A stretch of DNA of 60,319 nucleotides from Sulfurimonas sp. (GCA_011391635.1 JAABQD010000014.1:1-60319); one strand, 5' to 3'. Shown: positions 33,865 through 43,383, counted from the first letter of the stretch. Program-made: numbers and translations. The notes: a model not told the origin generated them from the sequence alone.

Positions 33865-35886
33865 ATGCTAAAAACACTCCTAATTGAAATCGGCGTTGAA
33901 GAACTTCCTGCTGTCCCACTTTTAAAAGAACTCAAAAATATTGAAAAAAAGTATGCGGATATTTTAGAAAAAAATGCACTTATGTGTGAGTTTGAATTTT
34001 ATTACACACCGCGTCGTTTGGTGCTATGGCACAGAGAATTTCCAGCAATGCAAAATGACAGCGTAGAGGAATTTTTTGGAGCACCTATCGAAGTAGCATA
34101 CAAAGATGGTGAACCAACTCCTGCAGCACTTGGTTTTGCTAAAAAGTGTGGTGTGAGCATTGATGAAGTTGGTCGCACAGAAAAAGGTGGCAAAGAGGTA
34201 CTTTACTACAAAAAAGAGCTAAAAGGTCAGCCATCCTCTGTACTTTTGCCAGAAATTATTGGCATGTGGATTAAGTCACTTGACTTTGGAAAATCTATGC
34301 GATGGGGAAATTTGCAAGAGAGTTTTATCCGCCCTATTCGCTGGGTAAATGTTCTTTTAGATGATGAACTTGTTGCAATGGAACTCTTTGGCAAAAAATC
34401 TTCTAAAGAGACTTTTGTCCACAGAATCAGTAATTTTGGTGCAGTTCAAATCAACGGAGCAAAAGAGTATTTTGAAGTTTTACACAAAGGTGGTGTAACA
34501 CTTTTTTCTGAAGACAGAATGGTGAAAATTCTCAATGATTTTAAAGCTTTAGAAGTTACACATGCCGTGAATGTTGAGATTGATGATGATTTGCTGGATG
34601 AAGTTATCGCCATAACTGAACATCCAACTGCACTTCTCGGCTCTTTTGACGAAGCATTTTTACGACTTCCCCCTGAGGTTATCATCACTTCTATGAAAGA
34701 GCATCAAAGATATTTTCCAGTTTTTAAAGATGGAAAACTTATCAACAAATTTGTAGTTGTTTCAAACGCTTTGACGGATGATTTCTCAAAAGTAATTGAA
34801 GGAAATGAGAGAGTTTTACGACCTCGTTTGGCAGATGCACTCTTCTTTTATGACAATGATTTGAAAAAAGGACTCAGCACAGCTGGACTTGAAAAAGTTG
34901 TGTTTATGAAAGGGCTTGGAAGTGTTGCGGACAAAATAGAGCGAGAGAAAAAAATCGCAAATACTCTTTTTGCTATGTACCAGCCAAAAGACGCAGACAA
35001 AGAGACGCTAGAGCGTGCAATAAGCCTAGCAAAAGCAGACTTGATGAGTGAAATGGTGTATGAGTTTACAGAGCTTCAAGGACTTATGGGTTCGTACTAC
35101 GCAAAAGCTTTGGGTGAGAGTGATGCGGTGGCATGTGCAATTAAAGAGCAGTATTTACCAGATGGAGAAGAGAGTGCCTTGCCTTCGACTGTGACAAGTG
35201 CAATCGTGGCTATGAGTATCAAACTTGACACACTTTTAGGACTCTTTAGCGTGGAGCAAATCCCAACAGGTTCTCGTGACCCATTTGCACTTCGCCGTGC
35301 TGTAAATGGACTTATTCGCATTACAAAAGAGCATAACTTAGAGTTTGATATCGTTGCAACGCTCAATCTCTTAAGTAAAGAGTATGCAGAGTTTGATATG
35401 AAAAAACTTGAAGCTTTCTTTTTGGAGAGGGTCAAACAGTATTTTAAAGTGAATCCCTCTATCATTGAAGCAGTTTTAGCAACAGGCGAGAGAGAACTTC
35501 TCAAAATTGGCAAAAAAATAGAAGCACTCAATATTATGGTTAATTCTGAGGGCTTTAGTGAATCTTTTTCAACCTTTAAACGCGTTGCAAACATCACAAA
35601 AGATATCGATTTATCCCTTGACATGGTCATAAGTAGTGAACTTTTTGAACAAAAAGCTGAGGAGCTTCTTTATGCAAGATATAATGAAGTCTTGGCATGT
35701 GGATATAACTCGTACGAAGAAGAACTTGATGCACTCCTAGGTCTTAAACCAGAACTTGACAAATTTTTTGAAGATGTCATGGTCAATGCAGAAGATGAAG
35801 CAGTGAAAAATAATAGAAAAGCTTTAGTTGCTTCGATTTATAAAAGCATTTACAAAATCGCGGATATTAAAGAAGTGAGTGTTTAA
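33865..35886 (+). CDS. glyS: Glycyl-tRNA synthetase beta subunit
   Basis: 673 residues from the ATG at 33865, where the protein begins MLKTLLIEIGVEELP, as GlyS normally does. Forms the alpha2beta2 enzyme that charges tRNA-Gly; the alpha subunit is elsewhere. Family sequence: YYTPRRLVLW, SMRWGNLQESFIRPIRW, PPEVIITSMKEHQRYFPV, and the HD-like region ending PTGSRDPFALRRAVNG. Exact 11-mer copies at 34260 (Gly-Met-Trp) and 35693 (Leu-Ala-Cys-Gly) lie inside this essential gene. Confidence 0.95.
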   Translation: MLKTLLIEIGVEELPAVPLLKELKNIEKKYADILEKNALMCEFEFYYTPRRLVLWHREFPAMQNDSVEEFFGAPIEVAYKDGEPTPAALGFAKKCGVSIDEVGRTEKGGKEVLYYKKELKGQPSSVLLPEIIGMWIKSLDFGKSMRWGNLQESFIRPIRWVNVLLDDELVAMELFGKKSSKETFVHRISNFGAVQINGAKEYFEVLHKGGVTLFSEDRMVKILNDFKALEVTHAVNVEIDDDLLDEVIAITEHPTALLGSFDEAFLRLPPEVIITSMKEHQRYFPVFKDGKLINKFVVVSNALTDDFSKVIEGNERVLRPRLADALFFYDNDLKKGLSTAGLEKVVFMKGLGSVADKIEREKKIANTLFAMYQPKDADKETLERAISLAKADLMSEMVYEFTELQGLMGSYYAKALGESDAVACAIKEQYLPDGEESALPSTVTSAIVAMSIKLDTLLGLFSVEQIPTGSRDPFALRRAVNGLIRITKEHNLEFDIVATLNLLSKEYAEFDMKKLEAFFLERVKQYFKVNPSIIEAVLATGERELLKIGKKIEALNIMVNSEGFSESFSTFKRVANITKDIDLSLDMVISSELFEQKAEELLYARYNEVLACGYNSYEEELDALLGLKPELDKFFEDVMVNAEDEAVKNNRKALVASIYKSIYKIADIKEVSV

Positions 35887-35914
35887 AATCACTCAACTCT
35901 TTTGATTCTTTCTT

Positions 35915-37447
35915 TCACTTTTGCTCATCAACAAGCACTTTTTTTGATGTGAGTGCTTTTGCGAGTGAGTATTTAATCGATTGGTATGATTTTTCATTTT
36001 GATCGAGTACTTTTTTCTCTCTATGTACTTGTCGTACATAAGTATCCATCTCAGCGGTCAAATGGTTAAATGAAGCGATAATATTGAGTTGGACACCTTT
36101 TTCAGTGATTTTGATTCTTTCCTCTTTTTTCACATGTATCATATCTTTGATTTGGCGTATTTCACTTTGTAGAGCAGTTTTTTCCTCTTCTGTTTTTACT
36201 AAGTAGGAGGAATCTAAAAATCGTTCTAATTTTTTCTCGTAGTCAACAATCTCTTCTACTATGACTTCTTTCTCTTTTATCAACATATTTTGATACTCTT
36301 GGGGTGGCATACCATTGATATGAAGTGCTTGTAACTTTGCATGAATATCATTGATTTTTTTCTTTGCATCTTCGATAGATGTTCTGACTTTGACATAAAT
36401 TTTGACGATAGAGAGCATGGAAATGACATTCCATTTGAGTCCACCTTCTGTTTCTATCTGTGGAACTCTATATCTTTTTGCATCAAAAACTATGATATTT
36501 AAAGAGTAGTATTTTAGAAATTCAATCATATAATCATTCGTAGCAGCAATTTCAGTAAGAATAAAATTGGCTATATGTCCAAAAACCTCTTTGAAGTGGA
36601 TACGAAATATATATCCTGAAAAACCTTTAAAAAAATCATCATTATGGTCAAATGTATTTGTCAATTGTTCCAAAACAATTGCTTGTACATAGGCAAAAAC
36701 ATTTTTTTCATAGGTGTGATTATCTATTTTTTTATTAAGCATATATATTTTGACAAAAGTTTTGGCGGTTAAGAGAAAAAAATCTTTATGCTCTTGTTTA
36801 GAGAAAAAATCTCTGTGAAAAGTTTTAAGTTCCTCTTCATTGATACCATTAAATCTATTTGCAGCAGTATTTTGTTCAGATTCTGGAACTATGCGTCTAT
36901 TTTTAGTATCAAAAAGTTTGATAAAAATTTGATCGCTTTTAATGATGACAATATCACTGCTTTTGAGTTTAAAAAATTGATTGACAGCAAAGCGAACAAG
37001 CTCTTTTTTATTGATCTCTTCATTGTCGATTTTGCTTACAAAGTTATAAATTTTAGCTCGTAATTCTTCTGGAACGGAGATTTGATTTTCACTTCCTTTA
37101 TAGTTATACTCTATTAAATCTCTGTGATTATAGAGAATCTCTAAAATAGGTCTTAAATTTACACTCTCTTTTGGTTCTACTTTGTAGGGTAGGACTTTGA
37201 TGCGTATTTGTTTGTCTTTGAGTTTAAAAAGTATATAGCCAACAGGTTCAAAATACTCTTTGAAAGCTTGTTTTATTTTTAGTTGGATTTCATTTGTTTG
37301 AAGAGAATTATTATCATATTTTTCACACTCATATTTTTCGCACATATAGGTAAAAAATTTTTCATTATCTTCATCACTCCATTTAAAATCTACTGTGGGA
37401 GCTGATAAATTTGTTTTTAAATAAATTCTTAGTTCTGAAATAAGCAT
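35915..37447 (-). CDS. Unknown 510-residue protein controlled by a c-di-GMP riboswitch
   Basis: No family recognised. No signal peptide or membrane helix; a soluble cytoplasmic protein. The first two thirds are mixed helix and strand (KFFTYMCEKYECEKYD near 30, DFFLLTAKTFVKIYML near 225). From about 355 to 490 it is mostly charged coiled coil (MLIKEKEVIVEEIVDYEKKLE, then LQSEIRQIKDMIHVKKEER). AGGA precedes the ATG. The transcript leader carries a c-di-GMP-I aptamer (37503-37592), so expression should track c-di-GMP, which suggests a role in motility, attachment or surface organisation. Confidence 0.7.
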   Translation of the reverse strand: MLISELRIYLKTNLSAPTVDFKWSDEDNEKFFTYMCEKYECEKYDNNSLQTNEIQLKIKQAFKEYFEPVGYILFKLKDKQIRIKVLPYKVEPKESVNLRPILEILYNHRDLIEYNYKGSENQISVPEELRAKIYNFVSKIDNEEINKKELVRFAVNQFFKLKSSDIVIIKSDQIFIKLFDTKNRRIVPESEQNTAANRFNGINEEELKTFHRDFFSKQEHKDFFLLTAKTFVKIYMLNKKIDNHTYEKNVFAYVQAIVLEQLTNTFDHNDDFFKGFSGYIFRIHFKEVFGHIANFILTEIAATNDYMIEFLKYYSLNIIVFDAKRYRVPQIETEGGLKWNVISMLSIVKIYVKVRTSIEDAKKKINDIHAKLQALHINGMPPQEYQNMLIKEKEVIVEEIVDYEKKLERFLDSSYLVKTEEEKTALQSEIRQIKDMIHVKKEERIKITEKGVQLNIIASFNHLTAEMDTYVRQVHREKKVLDQNEKSYQSIKYSLAKALTSKKVLVDEQK

Positions 37448-37502
37448 AAATGTCCTAAGTTACTATGATATTTGCCATGACTGAAGAGGGTTTTTGGTAG
37501 AG

Positions 37503-37592
37503 TGTAAGGTTGTAATACCGCAATCCGACCATCTTCAAAAAAAGACTCGAGACTTTCCGTCCTCACCTCACAGTGAGTTTGGCTTTAAAAAT
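37503..37592 (-). ncRNA. c-di-GMP-I (GEMM) riboswitch
   Basis: Read on the - strand, the leader contains in order AAGCCAAACTCAC, the complementary GTGAGGTGA arm, then GGACGGAAAGTC (complement of 37551-37562) and CGAGTCT. The second subdomain is GGTCGGATTGCGGTATTAC (complement of 37512-37530). These match the GEMM-I consensus pieces GGCAAACC, GGACGCAAAGCC, GGGTCT and GGTAGGTAGCGGGGTTACC. The expected G in GGCAAA is C and the expected C in GACGCAAAG is G, a paired change. The aptamer ends about 55 bases before the ATG of the 510-residue gene. I cannot tell whether it works at transcription or translation. Confidence 0.8.
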
Positions 37593-37708
37593 TGTTGTTA
37601 TTATACTCTAAATAGCAGAGAAACTTTATAAATTTTGTGCATAATAAAATATTTTTATACTTTTTTAGAGTATGATATAAAATATTGTTATTTTTATAGG
37701 AGTTATAA

Positions 37709-39088
37709 ATGAAATCTGCATTGCTTATATCGATTCTAACATCTGCACTTTTAGCGGGGGCATTTGAGACAGACAAGGGGAGTTTTTTGGAAATTTATGC
37801 AGGTGATAATTTGCAATCAAATGTCGTAGCAACAGTTGCCACAGATAAAGGCAGATTAGAGACACTTAACTGTTTTAACACGAACAATGATACGGAGTGG
37901 TGTAAGATATCCTACGAATATAATGGACTCAAGCTCAGTGGTTATTCAGATAAAAAATCACTTGATACAGTTGTTTCGCGTCTCAATACAAAGCCAACTT
38001 TTGAAGAGAGTTATGGTGGGCGGTATGATGAGGAAGGAAACTCTATTTTGCCACTCAAGGATGGTTTTTTAGTCGTTGGATATACTCGAAGTTTCGGTGC
38101 GGGACAAAATGATGCTTATGCCTTAAAAGTAGATATGTTTGGGAACAAAATTTGGTCGAATGTATCAGGTGGTTCAAGAGAGGATGTAGCAAACGCTGTT
38201 GTGCAAACAGAAGGTGGGTTTATGGTTGCAGGAACGACGAGCAGTATCGGTAATCGCGTACAAAGTGTCTATTATGCAAGAATTTCTGATGATGGTACAC
38301 TTGCATGGCAAAGTGGCTATTTCTCTGATGAAGATGATTATTACAGTGGCAAAGATATTGTAAAAATCAATGACTCCTCTTTTTTGGTTGTTGGTTCGGA
38401 AGAGCATGTAAAGTTTTTTGATTCCAATATGGATATTTATCTCAATACATTTGATGCAAAAGGGCAAAGAGTTGGGATAAAACGCTATGGTGGAGAAAAA
38501 GAGGAGAGTGCAAACTCTGTGATAAAAGTAAGTGATGGGTATGTGATGGCTGGTGTTACCAAAACATGGGGACATGGGCGAGAAGATGCGTATGTGGTCA
38601 AAATCGATAATGATGGAAACCAAATGTGGCACAATGCGTATGGTTTTGGATATGATGAAGTTGCAAATCAGATTATTGCTACGCAAGATGGCGGATATCT
38701 TTTGGTGGGGACAACAGACAGTGACAATAAAAACCAAAAAGATATTTTTGTTGTAAAAATGGATAGCGTTGGAGCAATCCAGTGGCAATATCACTACGGA
38801 ACAAAAGAGCAAGATGAGGGCTTTGGTGTTGTTGAAGCAGAAGATGGATATGTCATTGCGGGATCTACAAAAGAGACAGCAAGTTACAACAAAGATGCCT
38901 ATTTACTCAAAATTGATAGAGCAGGGAATACTCTCTGGTCTGGCAAATATGGCGGTGAAAAAGATGATGCTTTCAACTCTATTGCCAAAGTAAATAATGG
39001 TTTTGTTATGACTGGATATAGAACTTCAAGCCAAACTTATAGTAAAGACCTCTATATAGTTAAAGTTGACGCGAACGGACGACTTTAA
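37709..39088 (+). CDS. Secreted SH3-like plus beta-propeller repeat protein
   Basis: 459 residues. Signal peptide (LLISILTSALLAGAFE), an SH3b-like domain about 20-90 with two Cys (CFNTNNDTEWC), then about seven repeats of 45-50 residues to the end. A repeat reads W..YGG...D.A.S.....DGYV.AG.T...G...DAYV.K.D..G, as in VCBS/SBBP-type propellers. Such proteins are extracytoplasmic and may bind partners or surfaces. AGGAG lies before the ATG. It is divergent from the riboswitch-controlled gene. Confidence 0.82.
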   Translation: MKSALLISILTSALLAGAFETDKGSFLEIYAGDNLQSNVVATVATDKGRLETLNCFNTNNDTEWCKISYEYNGLKLSGYSDKKSLDTVVSRLNTKPTFEESYGGRYDEEGNSILPLKDGFLVVGYTRSFGAGQNDAYALKVDMFGNKIWSNVSGGSREDVANAVVQTEGGFMVAGTTSSIGNRVQSVYYARISDDGTLAWQSGYFSDEDDYYSGKDIVKINDSSFLVVGSEEHVKFFDSNMDIYLNTFDAKGQRVGIKRYGGEKEESANSVIKVSDGYVMAGVTKTWGHGREDAYVVKIDNDGNQMWHNAYGFGYDEVANQIIATQDGGYLLVGTTDSDNKNQKDIFVVKMDSVGAIQWQYHYGTKEQDEGFGVVEAEDGYVIAGSTKETASYNKDAYLLKIDRAGNTLWSGKYGGEKDDAFNSIAKVNNGFVMTGYRTSSQTYSKDLYIVKVDANGRL

Positions 39089-39315
39089 CTTTTTTTAGCA
39101 ATCATATCGAGGTAGAGTTGTTCTACTTTTGTTCTAGCCCAAGGTGTCTTTCGGAGAAACTTGAGGCTGGAATTTATACTTGGCTCATGCAAAAAACATC
39201 GTATTTCTATCTCTTTCCCAAGCTTCTCAAATCCATAATTCGTAACTAAACTCTCCAAAATATCTTGTAGCTTTATGCCATGGAGTGGATTGTTGCTGTT
39301 TTGCTGTTGGCTCAT
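39085..39315 (-). CDS. VF530/DUF2132-family small protein
   Basis: 76 residues with the strong family signature NPLHGIKLQDILESLV, YGFEKLGKEIEIRCF, EPSINSSLKFLRKTPWAR. The family folds as a small helical domain and was proposed to bind DNA; its role is not established. It overlaps the end of the convergent propeller gene by four bases. Confidence 0.88.
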   Translation of the reverse strand: MSQQQNSNNPLHGIKLQDILESLVTNYGFEKLGKEIEIRCFLHEPSINSSLKFLRKTPWARTKVEQLYLDMIAKKS

Positions 39316-39401
39316 AAATACTCTCTTTTTTGAAGAGATTTTAACAGAGTTTAACTCTCTAAGAGATAAAATCGAAAAATCTTAAAGCGTGGGTGTAAAT
39401 A

Positions 39402-40523
39402 ATGTATGACATAGCAATAATCGGTGCTGGAATAAATGGTTGTAGTGTTGCACATGCCATGAGCCAAGCAAAAAAGAGTGTCATCCTCTTTGACATGGGC
39501 GGTATTGCCAGTGGCGGAAGTGGTGCTGCTGGTGCATTTATCTCGCCGAAATTCTCAAAAAGCGGAGAACTTAAAGAGCTGATTCATGATGCTTTTGTTT
39601 ACAGTATGGATTTTTATGAAAAAAATTTCCCGCATCTTCTTACAAAAGCTCCACTTTTGCACATTGCTCAAGATGATGAGGACGCTAAAATACTCCAAGC
39701 TTACAAAAAAGAGAGCCTATTACCACTCAAAACTCCACCGCAAGAAATTGTAAAAAATTTAGTTCCACATGCCAAGATGCAAGAGAGTATTTGCTTAGAG
39801 GGTGGAGTAGTGAATGCAAAAGCGATGTGTGAAGCCTTGAGTAAGAGTGCGGAGTGTATCCAAGAGAAGGTGGAGAGTTTAGTGTATGATGATGGCATGT
39901 GGATTATCAACGAGACCTATAGTGCAAAAGAGGTAGTTTTGGCAACAGGAGCGTATGAGACGCTCATCCAAGAGCCATATATCCAGCTTCGTGGCATTTG
40001 GGGACATCGCATAGATATAAAAACGACAACACAAAATCCATGTTCCATCCATCAGTTTGTCTCAATCGCACCGAGTAGCGAAGGTGTTTTAGCTATCGGA
40101 GCGACACACAATGTGCATTATCATCCGCAAACTTCAAAAGAGCCTTATGATATAAACGAGGGAAGGGCGGAGCTATTAGAAAAAGCATCACGAACGCTCA
40201 ATCTTCAAAATATAGAAATTCTCAGAGATTACACAGGGCTTCGCTCAGGCTCCTTTGATTATATGCCACTTATCGGTGGTTTGGTGTTATCAAGTGAAAC
40301 TTTGTCTTATGGAGATATTAAATTTAAAACAAAAAAACCAAATCATGAAGCATACACTTACTATCCAAACCTCACTATGATAAACGGAAACGGCGGATAC
40401 GGTTTTGTCCTCGCACCCTATTTGGCAAAGATTTTGAGTGAGCATATTCTTAGTGGGAAAAAAATAAGTGAGCGATTAACTCCCGCAAGATTTTTTGCAA
40501 GATGGGCGAAAAAACTTTCTTGA
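39402..40523 (+). CDS. FAD-dependent oxidoreductase, MnmC C-terminal-like
   Basis: 373 residues of the DAO fold. Dinucleotide motif IAIIGAGINGCSVAHAM at residues 4-20, the ASGGSGAAGAFISPK loop, and a C-terminal TGLRSGSFDYMPLIGG. These resemble the oxidase half of MnmC, which removes carboxymethyl from cmnm5s2U34 in tRNA, more than glycine oxidase. The methyltransferase half is not attached. Exact 11-mer copies at 39764 (Pro-His-Ala) and 39893 (Gly-Met-Trp). A paired 11-mer hairpin follows the stop. Confidence 0.78.
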   Translation: MYDIAIIGAGINGCSVAHAMSQAKKSVILFDMGGIASGGSGAAGAFISPKFSKSGELKELIHDAFVYSMDFYEKNFPHLLTKAPLLHIAQDDEDAKILQAYKKESLLPLKTPPQEIVKNLVPHAKMQESICLEGGVVNAKAMCEALSKSAECIQEKVESLVYDDGMWIINETYSAKEVVLATGAYETLIQEPYIQLRGIWGHRIDIKTTTQNPCSIHQFVSIAPSSEGVLAIGATHNVHYHPQTSKEPYDINEGRAELLEKASRTLNLQNIEILRDYTGLRSGSFDYMPLIGGLVLSSETLSYGDIKFKTKKPNHEAYTYYPNLTMINGNGGYGFVLAPYLAKILSEHILSGKKISERLTPARFFARWAKKLS

Positions 40524-40535
40524 GTAGCAAATAGT

Positions 40536-40567
40536 TTCCACATGCCAAATAATATTGGCATGTGGAA
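40536..40567. terminator. Inverted pair of the 11-mer forming a terminator-like hairpin
   Basis: TCCACATGCCA (40537-40547) and TGGCATGTGGA (40556-40566) face each other across about six bases. The pairing extends outward by AT pairs to a perfect stem of about 14 bp. It lies 14 bases after the oxidoreductase stop and 15 bases before the stop of the convergent chemoreceptor, exactly where a shared terminator is expected. There is no long T run. Confidence 0.8.
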
Positions 40568-40581
40568 ATAAATTTGAATCC

Positions 40582-42027
40582 TTAGGCTCTTCTATTGGAG
40601 TTTGGTGCTAACTCTTGAATGATTCCATCGAGGATGTTGAAGAGTTTTTCACTCTCTGTTTCCATCTCTTTGAAATTGCTTATGATTGCATGTTCATTGT
40701 CCGGATTCATAGCCGTACCATTTTTCACAAACGCAGCATTTTTAAGTACATTGTCATGGACTTTGGCATGTGGAGTGTCAATGAGTTTGTAGCCATGTGT
40801 ATGCCCATAATACTCTTTTCCAGCACCAAGATACCATTTTCCAAGACGGCAATTTGTATGGTTTGAAAACTCCGTTTTCATGTCTTCTGCAATGACTGCT
40901 GTATATGCATTGGATTTAAATAAAATATGGTCAATTTTGACCAAAACCATAAAGAGTGAGCTACGGATGAAACTTGCATACTCTGCCGACTCTTTTGCAT
41001 TGACTTGGAAACCTCTGAGTGTATGTGCAAATTCGTCAATAGTCTGTGTAGCATTTTGGGCGATATCTGACATCTCTTCTGAGTTGTGTTGAATCTCTTG
41101 CGTCTCTTGTTGGAGTGTTGAAATCGTGATAGAAATCTCTTGTGTTGCTTTTTGCGTTCTCTCTGCGAGTTTACGCACTTCATCCGCTACAACGGCAAAT
41201 CCGCGTCCATGTTCTCCCGCTCTTGCTGCTTCGATTGCAGCGTTGAGTGCAAGGAGATTTGTCTGTTCTGCGATATCTTTGATAAGCCCTGCAATCGTAG
41301 AGATTTCATTAGAGCGATCAGAAAGAGAGCTGATACCTTGGTGGGAAGAGTCAATTCTCTGAATCAAATCACGGAAAAGTTCCGTAACATTTTCCATAGA
41401 ATCGATGCTTTTTGTTGCCTCTTCTGAAGTGCTTTGAGACATCTGAGAGATTCTTTCAACCTCTTGTGAATTGTTCAGCAAGTTGTTTTGAATCACTTGT
41501 AAGCCGTGTGCGATTCCACCACCCAAATCATGAAGCTTTTGTGTAAAGTCACCACGGATTTGAAGTTTATATCCTTTTTCGATGACGCGGACAGATTCAT
41601 TGATAATCTCTACTGCGTTGGTGAGGGTAGGGTTGAGATTTTCACTTTTTGCGTAGTAGGAGTTTGTATTGTTTCCTGCAACATCGATGGCTTTTCTTGT
41701 CTCACAGATGTAGTAGGTAAATTGAGAAATCAGAGAGTTGAACTCTATGGAGAGTTTGTTTATCTCACCTTCTCCCATCACTGGTGCAAGAACTTCAAAA
41801 TCTCCCTCTGAAGCTTTTGTGATAGTGCTTGTTAAGTGTTCTATGGCATGTTTGACAATCATCAATTGTGAACGAAGATAGACAGCCAAGGAGATGTGAA
41901 CTATACTTAGAACAACAACAACAAGAGAAAAACCAAGAAAATAGGTTTCAACTGCGAAGCCTATGACAAAGAGTATAAATTGCCAAAGATTAGAAAGTGC
42001 GACATTTTGAAGTGTAGAAGAGTGCAT
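40582..42027 (-). CDS. Chemoreceptor with C-terminal CZB zinc domain
   Basis: 481 residues. Two hydrophobic segments at about 10-55, HAMP region, signalling hairpin with [21 protein letters not shown], and a CZB domain at the end ([26 protein letters not shown]). Its architecture is the same as that of the receptor at 30185, but it has no PAS partner gene. The PHA codons are an exact 11-mer copy (40764), at the same place in the domain as in the other receptor. The cytoplasmic input may be redox or zinc through CZB. Confidence 0.88.
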   Translation of the reverse strand: MHSSTLQNVALSNLWQFILFVIGFAVETYFLGFSLVVVVLSIVHISLAVYLRSQLMIVKHAIEHLTSTITKASEGDFEVLAPVMGEGEINKLSIEFNSLISQFTYYICETRKAIDVAGNNTNSYYAKSENLNPTLTNAVEIINESVRVIEKGYKLQIRGDFTQKLHDLGGGIAHGLQVIQNNLLNNSQEVERISQMSQSTSEEATKSIDSMENVTELFRDLIQRIDSSHQGISSLSDRSNEISTIAGLIKDIAEQTNLLALNAAIEAARAGEHGRGFAVVADEVRKLAERTQKATQEISITISTLQQETQEIQHNSEEMSDIAQNATQTIDEFAHTLRGFQVNAKESAEYASFIRSSLFMVLVKIDHILFKSNAYTAVIAEDMKTEFSNHTNCRLGKWYLGAGKEYYGHTHGYKLIDTPHAKVHDNVLKNAAFVKNGTAMNPDNEHAIISNFKEMETESEKLFNILDGIIQELAPNSNRRA

Positions 42028-42159
42028 GAAGTAATCCTAGCAAAGTAATTTATTTGTATAAACAAATATTAAGCTTGTATAGTACAGTAGGATAAAAAAT
42101 AAGTCAATATTTTCGTCATTTTAAATTTTGTGTTATGATGCCCTAAAAAAGGAGTTCTT

Positions 42160-42602
42160 ATTACATACACATTGATACATACCATTCATATTTTCTCAGT
42201 TTTTATTTATGGCGGTTTTTTATTTGTTGATGTTTTGTTTTTGTTGATGTTTTGTTTTTGTCGAAGATGAACCGTACTCTTGATGAAATGCAGTATAAAA
42301 TCGCTCGTGAAGCCATTATGGTACATGTGCGTCAGGTCGTTCCTTATGCCCTGATGGTGGCGGTTGTGAGTGGCTTGTATCTGATAACGCAACTTTTTGG
42401 TGCAATAGCAGAGGAGGGTTTGAGTAGTTTTCAAATCATGCTCAGTATCAAAGCATTTTTAGGTATTTGGCTAGGACTCAGAGGTGTGAATCAAAAAATT
42501 TTCGAGATAAATCCGTTTGTTTTTACAAGCCATATCTTCCCATTTTCTCTCGTTGTCATCATCATTTTACTTTCGCAATGGATGCATGTGAAAATTGGCT
42601 AA
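42160..42602 (+). pseudogene. Small membrane protein broken by a 17-bp tandem duplication
   Basis: Two frames join into one about 140-residue protein if one copy of GTTGATGTTTTGTTTTT (42226-42242, repeated 42243-42259) is removed; 17 bases shift the frame. The restored protein has about four helices (HTIHIFSVFIYGGFLFVDVLF, then VVPYALMVAVVSGLYLITQLF, later FPFSLVVIIILL). With the duplication the first frame stops at 42268. AAAGGAG is followed five bases on by ATT, not ATG, so the start is also suspect. Translation from ATG 42267 could still give a shortened protein. No family assigned. Confidence 0.72.
42226..42259 (+). repeat. Perfect 17-bp tandem duplication
   Basis: Two adjacent identical units of GTTGATGTTTTGTTTTT. 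It lies within a reading frame that is continuous on both sides in different phases. Reversible slippage between one and two units would switch the gene on and off. Confidence 0.9.
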
Positions 42603-42636
42603 AATATTTCCACATGCCAAGATATCTCAAAAATCT

Positions 42637-43383
42637 CTATCCAATCTTCTGAATAGTCGGTGGATTGGTTCTAAATGCATTTTTGAAGGCATTTGCACGG
42701 ATGAGTTTGAGTTTTCCACCTGCGAGTGGGGAGAGGAAATAGACTTTTTCTTTGCTATCATTTTTGTCGAATGTGTTGTCATACATGTAGGCTATCTCTT
42801 TGCCTAGTTTTTCGGCTTGAATAACGATATTTTGTGCATAAGTCATGATGCTTTTGTGATGTTTTTCATACTTGTGTCCCCAGCCAAAAAAGACAAATTT
42901 ACCACTCAGACGGATGTTGAGATAGTCTTGATAGTTGAGATGTTTGTCAAATCGTGTGAGCTGAAAACTGTTGTAGATGTTTAAATCATTCTCAAAAATC
43001 TCTATCATAGCAGTTTGCTCGATGTTGGCTCTGTTGATGTTGAAGAGGTATTTAATCTCTATGAGTTTGCCTTTGTACTCATGTTTGGTCGCATTTGCGA
43101 GAAGATGAGACAAATCATCAAAATTGAGTTCATTGTATTGTCCATCAAATTCATACCCTTGGTCTGCGAGTTTTGAGTTTGTGTTGTATCCGAGTGGCGA
43201 CATTGTTGGATTGTACAAAAAGATTGTTCCAGCTACTGTTTTGCGTCTGTTTTTTAGGAGTGCTTCAAACTGTTCTACATCTATGATTTCATCTTCTATT
43301 GGGTTGTAAATGTAGTGTTCCACGAGGTATTCTACATCAAAATTTGTTGAAAATTTGCCGAAAATTTGCATCTTTATGTCCAT
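42637..43383 (-). CDS. Hypothetical protein
   Basis: 248 residues, soluble, rich in Asn, Tyr and Asp, no signal peptide or membrane segment. Segments such as EIIDVEQFEALLKNRRKTVAG and FVFFGWGHKYEKHHKSIM look like a folded domain, and the two His-rich HKYEKHHK residues could bind metal or nucleic acid. No family recognised. The start may be Met1 or Met5. It is convergent with the broken membrane gene; an 11-mer copy (42609) lies between the stops. Confidence 0.6.
   Translation of the reverse strand: MDIKMQIFGKFSTNFDVEYLVEHYIYNPIEDEIIDVEQFEALLKNRRKTVAGTIFLYNPTMSPLGYNTNSKLADQGYEFDGQYNELNFDDLSHLLANATKHEYKGKLIEIKYLFNINRANIEQTAMIEIFENDLNIYNSFQLTRFDKHLNYQDYLNIRLSGKFVFFGWGHKYEKHHKSIMTYAQNIVIQAEKLGKEIAYMYDNTFDKNDSKEKVYFLSPLAGGKLKLIRANAFKNAFRTNPPTIQKIG

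Noticed and set aside
35097..35630. Long reading frame of 177 codons antisense to glyS
   Set aside because: Ser- and Leu-rich shadow of a conserved essential gene; no ribosome site or domain.
38174..38812. 212-codon reading frame antisense to the beta-propeller gene
   Set aside because: Created by the repeated codon pattern of the propeller; rich in Ile, Cys and His, typical of antisense frames.
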